Shown: one piece after another, positions 43,799 through 51,302 of the stretch
How the letters are laid out: each line of letters starts with the position of its first letter
How positions within the stretch are numbered: position 1 is the stretch's first letter
Assembly: GCF_900460345.1 (NCBI RefSeq)
Contig: NZ_UHHW01000002.1
Location: forward strand, 248,001-312,000
Length of the DNA: 64,000 nt
Source of the DNA: Trueperella pyogenes
Lineage (GTDB): Bacteria > Actinomycetota > Actinomycetes > Actinomycetales > Actinomycetaceae
Direction of reading: 5' to 3'
Notes under the pieces: generated by a model
Database searches by the model: none
What the model was told of the DNA's origin: nothing
What the model saw: the letters and a program-made list of their open reading frames with translations, nothing else
Position numbers and translations under genes: made by a program

Positions 43799-44167
43799 AT
43801 GGCTGTTGAGATGACGGATGAACGTTTTGAAGAGCTCGTGGGCGAGGCACTAGACGAGCTTCCCGAACAGTTCGCCTCCCAATTGGAAAATCTGGTCTTC
43901 CTCGTGGCCGATGAGCCAAGCGAGGAGCAGCTCAAGGAATCTCACGGTGAAGACCTTCTCGGCCTCTACGAGGGCATTGCCCTCACAGATAACGACTTTT
44001 TCGGCATCGCCGAACCTAACCGGATCTGGATCTTCCGTGGTCCCACTTTGCGCATGTGCGAGACCGAAGAAGAGGTGGCCGAGGAAGTGATGGTGACGGT
44101 TTTTCACGAGGTCGCCCATCATTTCGGCATCGATGAAGACCTGTTGTGGGAGACTGGCTGGGCATAA
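43799..44167 (+). CDS. Zincin-like metallopeptidase family protein
   Basis: The 122-aa acidic protein has the zinc-binding HExxH in MVTVFHEVAHHFGIDE (about 100). Its size and layout fit the small metallopeptidase family (DUF1025/MpnS-like) common in actinobacteria and alpha-proteobacteria. No signal peptide, so cytosolic. ATG 43799 with GGGAG upstream; ATG 43811 is possible. It ends at a bidirectional terminator. Confidence 0.85.
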   Translation: MAVEMTDERFEELVGEALDELPEQFASQLENLVFLVADEPSEEQLKESHGEDLLGLYEGIALTDNDFFGIAEPNRIWIFRGPTLRMCETEEEVAEEVMVTVFHEVAHHFGIDEDLLWETGWA

Positions 44168-44190
44168 AAAATGCGGACCTCTTTGTCCGC
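44166..44190. terminator. Bidirectional rho-independent terminator
   Basis: Stem GCGGAC/GTCCGC (44173-44178, 44185-44190) has a 6-nt loop. Reading leftwards it is followed by ATTTTTT, so it ends the 37-aa gene transcript; rightwards it is followed by CTTCTTC and serves the metallopeptidase gene. Confidence 0.8.
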
Positions 44191-44217
44191 CTTCTTCATC
44201 CGGTTGTGCCGGGTTAT

Positions 44218-44331
44218 TTATCGTCCGAGGATCTCGTCCCTGACCGCCTGCTCGTGTGCACGCGCTTCGGTCATGTAGGCGTTTGAACGCTCAGACTTGC
44301 TACTTGCAAAGATGTTCCATGCAATCGCCAT
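44218..44331 (-). CDS. 37-aa small conserved-looking protein
   Basis: ATG 44331 has a strong ribosome binding site (AAGGAG, seven bases upstream) and reads MAIAWNIFASSKSERSNAYM followed by TEARAHEQAVRDEILGR to TAA 44218. It has its own promoter candidate (44402-44430), a leader hairpin GAAGCC/GGCTTC and a terminator with a T-run. That is a complete small transcription unit. The peptide is amphipathic and helical with a charged C-terminal half. Function unknown. Confidence 0.7.
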   Translation of the reverse strand: MAIAWNIFASSKSERSNAYMTEARAHEQAVRDEILGR

Positions 44332-44401
44332 GATGTTTCTCCTTATTTAGTTGTCATATGAAGCCACTTTCTCGGCTTCGTGATCGCTTTGACCACTTCC
44401 T

Positions 44402-44430
44402 ATTCTACACGCGGACTGTAAGGGTATGAA
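44402..44430 (-). promoter_or_regulatory. Promoter of the 37-aa gene
   Basis: On the minus strand TTCATA (44425-44430) and TAGAAT (44402-44407) are 17 bp apart, ~70 bp upstream of ATG 44331. Confidence 0.5.
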
Positions 44431-44476
44431 AAAAGTTGCTGAGCCTCACACTCCCATTCGAGGCGAGATCGGCATG

Positions 44477-44482
44477 TAGGCT
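44477..44482 (+). promoter_or_regulatory. Leaderless -10 box of rsmI
   Basis: TAGGCT ends six bases before ATG 44489. Confidence 0.45.
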
Positions 44483-44488
44483 GGAGCC

Positions 44489-45304
44489 ATGATCGTGCTT
44501 GCAGCAACACCCTTGGGAAATGACGCTGACGCCTCTCCACGCCTGCGCTCGGAGCTCGAAGGCGCGGATCTTATCGCCGCCGAAGACACCCGCCGCCTGC
44601 TCAATCTCGCCGGCCGTCTCGGCCTCACTCTTCGCGCGAAGGTTACGCCCTATCACGAGCACAATGAGTCGGAAGCTGCACCTCAGCTCCTTGAAGCCGC
44701 CCGGTCTGGCCGACGAGTCGTTGTGGTCACGGATGCTGGCATGCCATCCGTTTCCGACCCCGGCTATCGCCTCGTCTCCCGCGCCGCGACCGAAAGTGTG
44801 CCGGTAACCGTAGTGCCGGGGCCGTCTGCGGTGCTGACGGCACTCGCCCTGTCTGGCCTTGCCTCCGACCGCTTCACTTTCGAAGGTTTCCCACCGCGCA
44901 AGGATGGCGAGCAGCGTACCTACTTCGCCTCGCTTGCCGCCGAGCCGCGTACGATGATTTTCTTCGAGTCGCCGCGTCGCCTCGCTGGTACGCTCGCTAC
45001 CATGCACGATGCCCTCGGCCCGGACCGCCGCGCCGCTGTTTGCCGTGAGTTGACCAAGACTTTCGAGGAGGTCAAGCGCGGATCTTTGGCTGAACTTGTT
45101 GGTTGGGCAACCGATATCCGAGGTGAGATCACCGTCGTCGTGGAGGGAGCACCAGCCCGGATCAACGATGCTGGCCCACACGTCGCTGAGGTGCTCGCCT
45201 TGCACGAGGCTGGGTTGCGCTTGAAAGATGCGGCCGCCCACGTGGCAGCGCGGGAAAATATCCGAAAAAAGGAGCTTTACGAGCTCGCGTTGGCAGCCAA
45301 ATAG
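44489..45304 (+). CDS. rsmI: 16S rRNA (cytidine-1402-2'-O)-methyltransferase
   Basis: The 271-aa tetrapyrrole-methylase-fold enzyme methylates C1402 in the ribosomal P site. Signature stretches are [18 protein letters not shown] at the N-terminus, [13 protein letters not shown] (about 30), [17 protein letters not shown] (about 82) and [11 protein letters not shown] (about 135). Length fits the family. It is convergent with the nicotinamidase gene, with a long hairpin between. Confidence 0.93.
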   Translation: MIVLAATPLGNDADASPRLRSELEGADLIAAEDTRRLLNLAGRLGLTLRAKVTPYHEHNESEAAPQLLEAARSGRRVVVVTDAGMPSVSDPGYRLVSRAATESVPVTVVPGPSAVLTALALSGLASDRFTFEGFPPRKDGEQRTYFASLAAEPRTMIFFESPRRLAGTLATMHDALGPDRRAAVCRELTKTFEEVKRGSLAELVGWATDIRGEITVVVEGAPARINDAGPHVAEVLALHEAGLRLKDAAAHVAARENIRKKELYELALAAK

Positions 45305-45316
45305 TGGTCTAGCGGG

Positions 45317-45384
45317 AATCTGTGGGACGATTTTGAACCGATCTTCGTATATACCAACATCGGTTCAAAATCGTCCCACAGATT
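45317..45384. repeat. Long hairpin repeat, copy 2 (GTATATAC loop element)
   Basis: A perfect 26-bp stem (45317-45342 and 45359-45384) surrounds the same 16-nt loop, CTTCGTATATACCAAC, as copy 1 at 7192-7257. It fills the gap between convergent rsmI and nicotinamidase genes. The two inner pairs that differ from copy 1 changed on both arms. Confidence 0.85.
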
Positions 45385-45411
45385 TATGACGCGGCCGGTA
45401 TAGCGCTCTGC

Positions 45412-46464
45412 CTACGGCTTGAAGTCGATATCCGAGAAGTCGAAGTCTTCGTCGCTTACTTCATCCGAGAAATCGACGTCTTCATCCAGGTCGATGTCGA
45501 AGTCGGAGAGGTCGTAGTCGGAGAGGTCTTCCGCCAGTTCGACTTTGTTGGCCAGGGTGTCGAGTTCCTCGAATTCGCCGTCGCTGGTCAGCTCGGCATC
45601 GGAGTCTTCGCCGTATTCGTCGCGGACGAAGTCATCTCGGTCGAGAGCGAGGCCGCGCTTTGGTTCGTCGGTTCGGAAGTCCGCGGCACCCCATTCGTCA
45701 TCTTCGAGGTCGTCGGCAAGGCCGTCTCCGTCGAGGTCATTGTTGGCCAGGTCGTCCCAGTCTTCGCGGGACCATTCAGTTTCGTCATCGTCCCAGTCGT
45801 CTGCGTCCCAGGCGTCTATGCTGCTTTCGCTGGTGAGGTCGTCGAATCCGGGGATCGGCGCGTCCTCGCCCTCTTCGTAGAAGCCGAATGCTTCGTGCGA
45901 GGAGAGCTGCTCGACGCCGGCTTCGTCCATTTCGGTGCGTGCGGCTTCGCCGAGTTCTTCGCTGATGGGGACGGTAAGATCGGAGAATACGCGGACGGGC
46001 CAGCCTGCACGTAGTGCGTCGAGTGCGGTTTCTTTTACGCAGTGTGATTCGGCGATGCCGGCTATGTCAATTGAGGTGATTTCGGCTGTGCGGAGGATGG
46101 TTTCGAGGGAGTCGCCGTTCTTGTTTTTGCCTTCGAAGCCGGAGTAGGCGGCTGCGTATTCGCCCTTTTTTACGGATTCGTCGAAGGGGAGGGAGGCAAT
46201 GGCTTCGTGGAGCTCGGCGTCGGCTGTGCCTGCGACGCCGTGTGGAGGCCACGTGTCTATAAAGTCGGGGTTCTCGGAGAAGTGGTAGCCGGGTTCGATA
46301 TGCCAGTCTTGGGTGGTGACGATGAGGTCGTATTCGTCGGCGTTGTCGGTGACGAAGTCGGCGATTCGTTCGGCGACGGCGTTGCCGCCCTTCACGCCCA
46401 GGGCGCCGCCTTCGCAGAATGTCGGTTGGACGTCGACGATGAGTAGTGCGCGATGAGTGGACAT
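45412..46464 (-). CDS. Nicotinamidase/isochorismatase-fold protein with acidic C-terminal extension
   Basis: The 350-aa protein has residues ~1-195 forming an isochorismatase fold close to PncA: DVQPTFCEGGAL (catalytic Asp), TQDWHIEPGYHF (metal His), a Lys in SVKKGEYAAAYSGFE and the nucleophile Cys in AESHCVKETALDAL. It would deamidate nicotinamide to nicotinate. The remaining ~155 residues are mostly Asp/Glu/Ser with an EF-hand-like NDLDGDGLADDLEDDE (about 240). Such a tail is not part of normal PncA (~190 aa). GGAGG precedes ATG 46464. Confidence 0.82.
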   Translation of the reverse strand: MSTHRALLIVDVQPTFCEGGALGVKGGNAVAERIADFVTDNADEYDLIVTTQDWHIEPGYHFSENPDFIDTWPPHGVAGTADAELHEAIASLPFDESVKKGEYAAAYSGFEGKNKNGDSLETILRTAEITSIDIAGIAESHCVKETALDALRAGWPVRVFSDLTVPISEELGEAARTEMDEAGVEQLSSHEAFGFYEEGEDAPIPGFDDLTSESSIDAWDADDWDDDETEWSREDWDDLANNDLDGDGLADDLEDDEWGAADFRTDEPKRGLALDRDDFVRDEYGEDSDAELTSDGEFEELDTLANKVELAEDLSDYDLSDFDIDLDEDVDFSDEVSDEDFDFSDIDFKP

Positions 46465-46755
46465 GGTTCCTCCCGTTTTGTGTGTGTGGTCAATTTTACC
46501 CGTTTGTCGGCTGTCTTGTGCCGGTGGTCATCAAGTGGAGACGGGTTGCGCTTTTGGCGCTTCGGAGGCAAAGAGAATAAGGGCATTTGAAGATTTTGTG
46601 TGCTGTGGCAGCGCGACAAATTTTAGATGACACGTGACGGCTTATGTGTGGCGTTTAATACCGACATTTAAGAATCAATGGATACGGGAGTGTTGGCATC
46701 AGGGGTCGTGGCTTTGCATGCTTATGGAAGCTAACGTAATTCGACAGCACACATG

Positions 46756-47059
46756 ATGGAGAAAATCGTGGTTAAAAACGCACGCCTCGCGGGGGGGGGG
46801 GGGGATCGTACTCAGCCTTTTGTTGGTCTTAGCTGTGCTCTGGATTCTTTCCGCAACGGCTCATACGGCAAAGGGACTGTTTAAGGCGCATTCAAATTCC
46901 TCTTTGACGGATCTTCGGCTCGATGGAAAGCCTGCTGAATCCAGGGGCCCGGTGAGGTCTAGTTCTGAATCTGCAGATGTGGAAATTGAGATTTCCAAGG
47001 TTGCCGAGTTGGAGTGCCTGAGGTTTTTAGGTCCAGGTGATTTGAGTGTTGTCCATTGA
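46756..47059 (+). pseudogene. Single-TM protein gene, off-frame at G14 tract and truncated by IS3
   Basis: From ATG 46756 (or GTG 46768, with GGAG upstream) the frame reads VVKNARLA, then the G-run. With 14 Gs it goes off-frame and stops at TAA 46882-46884. With 13 or 16 Gs it continues as a TM helix IVLSLLLVLAVLWILSATAH and a hydrophilic tail. The IS3 insertion at 47010 supplies the last 16 codons. The product is unidentified. G-run length change would switch expression. Confidence 0.6.
46791..46804 (+). repeat. Poly-G tract (G14)
   Basis: Fourteen consecutive Gs lie within the first 20 codons of a small gene, positioned where a one-base change turns the membrane-protein frame on or off. 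By far the longest homopolymer seen in the window. Confidence 0.85.
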
Positions 47060-47090
47060 TGCCCTGCCTGTGGGTGGGGTGAATGGATGA

Positions 47091-47375
47091 ATGGTGAAGA
47101 AGTTCAGTAAGCACACTCCTGAGCAGATTGTCGGCAAGCTGGATAAGGCGCGGGAGATGAAGGAGTCAGGTTCTACGACGGCTCAGATCCTTACCACGCT
47201 GGGGATCAGCGAGGCCACACTGAATCGGTGGCAGGTGGCGTATGGGGCGATGACCAAGAGTGAAGCTAAAGAGCTGCAGCGATTGCGTGAGGAAAACACG
47301 CGCTTGAAACGGCTGTTGGGTCAAGCAGAGCTGGCAAAAGCGGCGTGGAAAGAATTATCGCAGCGTTACTTCTAA
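47091..47375 (+). CDS. IS3-family transposase OrfA
   Basis: The 94-aa protein has a helix-turn-helix (EQIVGKLDKAREMKESGSTT, LGISEATLNRWQ) and a C-terminal leucine-zipper-like region (ELQRLREENTRLKRLLGQAE). It binds the element ends. OrfB lies in the -1 frame, as expected for programmed frameshifting in IS3 elements. Confidence 0.85.
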   Translation: MVKKFSKHTPEQIVGKLDKAREMKESGSTTAQILTTLGISEATLNRWQVAYGAMTKSEAKELQRLREENTRLKRLLGQAELAKAAWKELSQRYF

Positions 47376-48227
47376 GCTCAGTCCGCCGTCATGATGCCGT
47401 GTGGCATCTCGCCTAGCTGGGCTACTTCCAAAGGCTCGCTTGTCAGATTGTGGGGCTCTCTCGTAGTGCTTATCGGCGCGCCAGGACCGGCGATAGTGTG
47501 CCGGATAAGTACGCGGAGCTGCGTAAGTGGATGCACGAGTTCGCGAAGGATCATCGCCGGTGGGGATACCGGCGCGCCTGGAGAAACGCTCTTGCTGACG
47601 GATATGTGGTGTGCCGGGAAACCTTCCGGCGGATCTGGCGCGAAGAAGGCCTACGCGTCCTGCCTCGGAAGAAGCGCAAGCATCTGGTTGCGGCTACTCA
47701 ACGTGATGTTCCTGCCGGGCAACACCCGCGCGATGTGTGGGCTTTGGATTTCCAGTTTGATTCAACCTGGCATGGCAAAACGATCAAGATCTGCAACATT
47801 ATCGATGAATACACTCGCGAGCACGTGGCCTTCGCGGTCGATACGAAAATCGACGCGGGCGCCGTGATCGAGCTGCTCGATCTTGCTTGCCTTGACCAAG
47901 GCGGGCGCCCGCGGGTGATCCGGATGGATAACGGCCCCGAGTTCATCGCTTGTGCGCTCAAGGAATGGGCTGGGGAGGATGAAACGATTCAGGCGTTTAT
48001 CCCGCCAGGCCAGCCCTGGCATAACGGGTATGTCGAGTCTTTCCACAACCGAATACGTGACGAACTCTGACAAGACCAACAGCATCGAGAATCTCGAACA
48101 CGCACAGATGCTCGTGGCCCAGTGGTCGCGGCGCTATAATGACTTCCATCCGCATTCCTCCCTGAGCTACCTCAGTCCACAGAAATATGCCGAACAATGG
48201 AGACAAGAAAACACGGTCAACGCTTAA
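47376..48227 (+). pseudogene. IS3-family transposase OrfB (stop codon and frameshift)
   Basis: The rve-type DDE integrase has DVWALDFQFD, RMDNGPEF and the Glu in YVESFHNRIRDEL. The frame starting RRHDAVWHLA is broken by TAG 47414-47416, where Gln is expected. A second break after RDEL (48068-48070) moves the C-terminal NLEHAQMLVAQWSRRYNDFH into the next frame. The element is probably unable to move by itself. Confidence 0.8.
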
Positions 48228-48380
48228 GCCAACTGGACCGAATTCTTAAGCCACCCCAAGTCCACACAATGATGGTTTCGTACTTCAACAACAATATTCC
48301 GTATTTTACATACCACAGCTCGAATCGTTATAGGCGAAGCCTAAAACAAGTTCTTCTTGACTGGCAGGGAGCCACTTTCT

Positions 48381-48749
48381 ATGCCTACCGCACGTAGCCT
48401 AATCAATCTAAAAGTAGTTGTCCTAGCGGGCGTTGTTCTCGTCGCGGGCATTTTATCGATCTGGCTACTGGCGCGAGAACCTGTTTTTACTGAACACAAG
48501 AATTTAGCCGCATCTGTTATTGATGCAGCTAACGCAGGAGACCGTGACAAACTTATCAAGATAATTGGAAATCCAACTGCCGCAGACACGCTGATTGAAG
48601 ATAATTTAACCCGTGATCTAACTATCGAAAAAATCGACTCAGACGGGGAAGATCTTTTCACTATTGTGGCTCAGAATTCAAAAATATCTTCGATTTCCAT
48701 TTTTATGTCTCGCCAGGACGGTGGGGCGTGGTGGGCTAACATTTCTTAG
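48381..48749 (+). CDS. Hypothetical membrane-anchored protein
   Basis: The 122-aa protein has an N-terminal TM helix (VVVLAGVVLVAGILSIWLLA, about 12-31) and an extracytoplasmic domain with acidic and Ser-rich stretches (DAANAGDRDKLIKIIGNPT), ending in GGAWWANIS. It resembles the small solute-binding-like DUF4878 type in layout only. Lies between the IS3 element and the metK remnant. Codon use is more AT-rich than in its surroundings. Confidence 0.5.
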   Translation: MPTARSLINLKVVVLAGVVLVAGILSIWLLAREPVFTEHKNLAASVIDAANAGDRDKLIKIIGNPTAADTLIEDNLTRDLTIEKIDSDGEDLFTIVAQNSKISSISIFMSRQDGGAWWANIS

Positions 48750-49710
48750 CCCCGCAACGTCATTCTATCTGTTTGTCAGCACTAAAGCTCGTGTGCGAAT
48801 CCGGGAATCTGTACGAACTGCACTTACTGCAGCTGGCTATAAGCCGTGGAGATTTTTGGTGTATGTGTGGGTGCGGCGTCAATCTAGCGATATTGACGAC
48901 GGGGTGAGCACATCTTTAGAGGCTCGCCATGGCGATGAGTCCGCTTATTGTCTTTAGGGGGCTGGTGATCAAGGCACGGTCTACGGTTATGCCTGCACTG
49001 ATACACCACAGCGTTTACCGTTGCCTCTTGTTTTAGCCCATGAGATTTGTAAGCGGCTAGATCAGGCGCGCAAGCAAGGAACCATCACTGGGATCTTTTC
49101 GGATGGTAAAGCACAAGTTTCGGTGCGCTACAACGAGATAGGCAAACCGCTATCTATCGAAACCGTTGTGGTTTCCGTCCAGCACGATAAATCCAAGGAT
49201 ATCGAGGTGTTGCGCCGTGAAATAACTTCGCTGATTGTTGGCCCAGCATGCCAGCCATATCTACCGGTAAGCCCGGACACGGTTGTGTTGATCAACCCGT
49301 CCGGACGGTTCGTGGAGGGCGGTCCTAAAGCTGACACTGGACTCACCGGTAGGAAGTTGATGGTTGATACCTATGGCGGGCTGGCCGGACATGGTGGTGG
49401 AGCTTTCTGTGGTAAAGATGCTTCTAAGGCTGACCGGTCGGGTGCTTATATGGCGCGGTTAATCGCGAAAACAATAGTGGATGCGGATCTTGCATCCCGG
49501 TGCCAGGTGGCGATTAGTTACGCGATTGGCAAAGCCGACCCAGTTGCTTTCAATGTGGACACGCTCGGAACCGGTCAATACACCGACGAAATAATCACGG
49601 CTGCGGCTCGAGATGTGTTCAATCTTCGTCCAGCAGCGATCATCGACCAGTTTGGGCTGCGAGCACCCGGCTATGTGCGCTATTCGACGTATGGGCATTT
49701 CGGAGATTAG
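48750..49710 (+). pseudogene. metK: metK remnant (S-adenosylmethionine synthetase)
   Basis: One frame matches the MetK middle and C-terminal domains: QSSDIDDGVSTSLEARHGDE, GAGDQGTVYGYACTDTPQRL, INPSGRFVEGGPKADTGLTG, VDTYGGLAGHGGGAFCGKD, ending RYSTYGHFGD. The N-terminal ATP/methionine-binding part is missing, and TAG 48955-48957 interrupts the frame. The natural C-terminal tail is cut at the IS256 end at 49710. A non-functional extra copy. Confidence 0.8.
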
Positions 49711-51139
49711 AGCCTGTCAATTTGTTTGTGTAAATGGGGTTTAGATGTGGTTGTTGAATCGGTTGGGGTAGGCGATAGCTAGTTGTGCTAGGGCTTGGTT
49801 CCAGCCGATGGTTGATTGGCCCTCGATGAGTTTGCCCGGGGCTGTCTGGGCTTGTTTGCTGGCCTTGTCCTTGCGGGTGGCTCGCTCGCGGGCACGTTTG
49901 TCTTCAGTATTGATAATAGCCAGCCACAGTAATTTCATCGCCGCTTTGGTAGAAGGAAAATGGCCACGATTCTTCGTAACTTTACGTAACTGGTAATTGA
50001 GGGATTCGATAGCATTGGTCGTGTAAATGACCTTGCGAACCGCTGGCGCGAACTGTAAAAATGGTGTGAAACGCTCCCAGGCATCTTCCCAGGTCTTGAC
50101 CGCTGAGGGATATTTCTTTCCTAGCTCACAACGAGCAAAAGCTTCCAGCTCCTCTTTAGCGACCTGCTCATCTGGGGCGGTGTAGATCTTACGCAGGGCT
50201 ACTGAGACCGCTTTACGATCAGCGTAGGCAACGAACCTGGTGGCAGCCCGGATCAGGTGGACCACACAGGTGGGACCATCGCCTGTGGCCAGGTGGCCTC
50301 AATGGCTTCAGGTAGGCCTTTCAGACCATCGACAGCGACGATGAGAACGTCTTTGATACCGCGGTTAGCTAGCTGAGCACACACGCTCGCCAATGATGCT
50401 CCTTCGTTATCATCGATCCAGATACCAAGGACGTGCTTAATCTTGTCCATATCCACACCAATACCGATATGAGCAGCCCGGGTAGCCACCTGGTGATTTT
50501 CCCTGATCTTGATGCGGATCGCGTCAAGGAACATCACCGGATAGAACTCATCTAAAGGCCGGTTTTGCCAGGTCATGATTTCGTCTTCAACGGCGTTAGT
50601 GATCTTCGAAATCGTCTCACAGGATAACCCGGTGCCGATGGTGGTGGCCAGATGGTGTTGGATATCGCGGATCGTCATCCCCCGGCATCTAAGGAAATGA
50701 TCTGCCCATCAAAACCGTCCAAACGGCGCTGGCCCTTGGCTACCAGCTTTGGTGTGAAGGTGCCAGCCCGGTCCCGAGGAATATCTACATCGATATCACC
50801 CACGCTCGAGGCCATTGTCTTCTTCGAGATCCCATTACGGCAGTTACCACTATTACGCCCGGCTGCTTCATGCTTGGCATACCCCAGATGCTCATCAAGT
50901 TCGGCTTGCAGGCCCCGCTCCAAGCCAGCCTTAACCAGCTCGTGTAAGAACCCATCAGGCCCATCCAAACGCACCTGGCCTGAATCAATAGCCTCAAAGA
51001 ATCCATCAAGCTGGCCACTAGCAACCAAGCGCTGAAAAACCTCACGCCCCGAAGACGAACCCGGCTGAAAATCCTCATGTGTCATAGTCATAGTGCCTCC
51101 TATTCCAGAACCCACTTACACAAACAATCTGACACCCTC
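49710..51139 (-). mobile_element. IS256-family insertion sequence (decayed)
   Basis: Terminal inverted repeats share TTGTTTGTGTAA: the left end begins GAGCCTGTCAATTTG, and the right end (reverse complement) begins GAGGGTGTCAGATTG. The transposase reads on the minus strand. The flanking 8-mers do not match, so target duplication is absent, suggesting later deletion or recombination. Confidence 0.8.
49741..51115 (-). pseudogene. IS256-family (mutator type) transposase, two frameshifts
   Basis: Three consecutive frames make one transposase: 51115-50675 (N-terminal, VDIPRDRAGTFTPKLVAKGQ), 50678-50253 (MTIRDIQHHLATTIGTGLS, DAIRIKIRENHQVATRAAH) and 50265-49741 (VRKVIYTTNAIESLNYQLRK, the conserved Glu region). 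Breaks lie near 50675 and 50265. Together ~400 residues, the normal length. Confidence 0.85.
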
Positions 51140-51169
51140 ATTGCTTGCTAAGACTCAACGCTGGTGAAC

Positions 51170-51211
51170 AGGGTGTGGGGCGGAAACGAACTCGTTTCCG
51201 CCCCACACCCT
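51170..51211. repeat. Perfect 20-bp hairpin upstream of metG
   Basis: Arms AGGGTGTGGGGCGGAAACGA (51170-51189) and the exact complement (51192-51211) are separated by 2 nt, without a T-run. It lies between the IS256 end and the metG promoter and could insulate metG from read-through. Confidence 0.75.
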
Positions 51212-51290
51212 TAGGTATCACGGGGAGAGAATTTGGGTATCTCTGGCCACATCACCTGTGGACAAGTTTCGCCTATCCGCGCGGAAAGGT

Positions 51291-51296
51291 TAACCT
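51291..51296 (+). promoter_or_regulatory. Leaderless -10 box of metG
   Basis: TAACCT ends six bases before ATG 51303; no ribosome binding site. Confidence 0.45.
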
Positions 51297-51302
51297 TGAA
51301 GT

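Larger units (their letters stand above)
47010..48258 (+). mobile_element. IS3-family insertion sequence (decayed), 1249 bp
   Basis: Imperfect terminal inverted repeats begin TGGAGTGCC on the left and TGGGGTGGC (reverse complement) on the right and share GGTCCAG about 20 bp in. A 3-bp target duplication AGT flanks the element (47007-47009, 48259-48261). It encodes OrfA and a damaged OrfB. The insertion lies within the G14 gene. Confidence 0.85.

Noticed and set aside
46820..47059. TTG-initiated 79-codon frame as an independent gene
   Set aside because: It begins inside the TM segment and lacks a ribosome binding site; better explained as the on-frame continuation past the G14 tract.
48197..48397. 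66-codon frame crossing the right end of the IS3 element
   Set aside because: It spans the IS boundary and target duplication, so it is a chance fusion of OrfB tail frame and flanking DNA.
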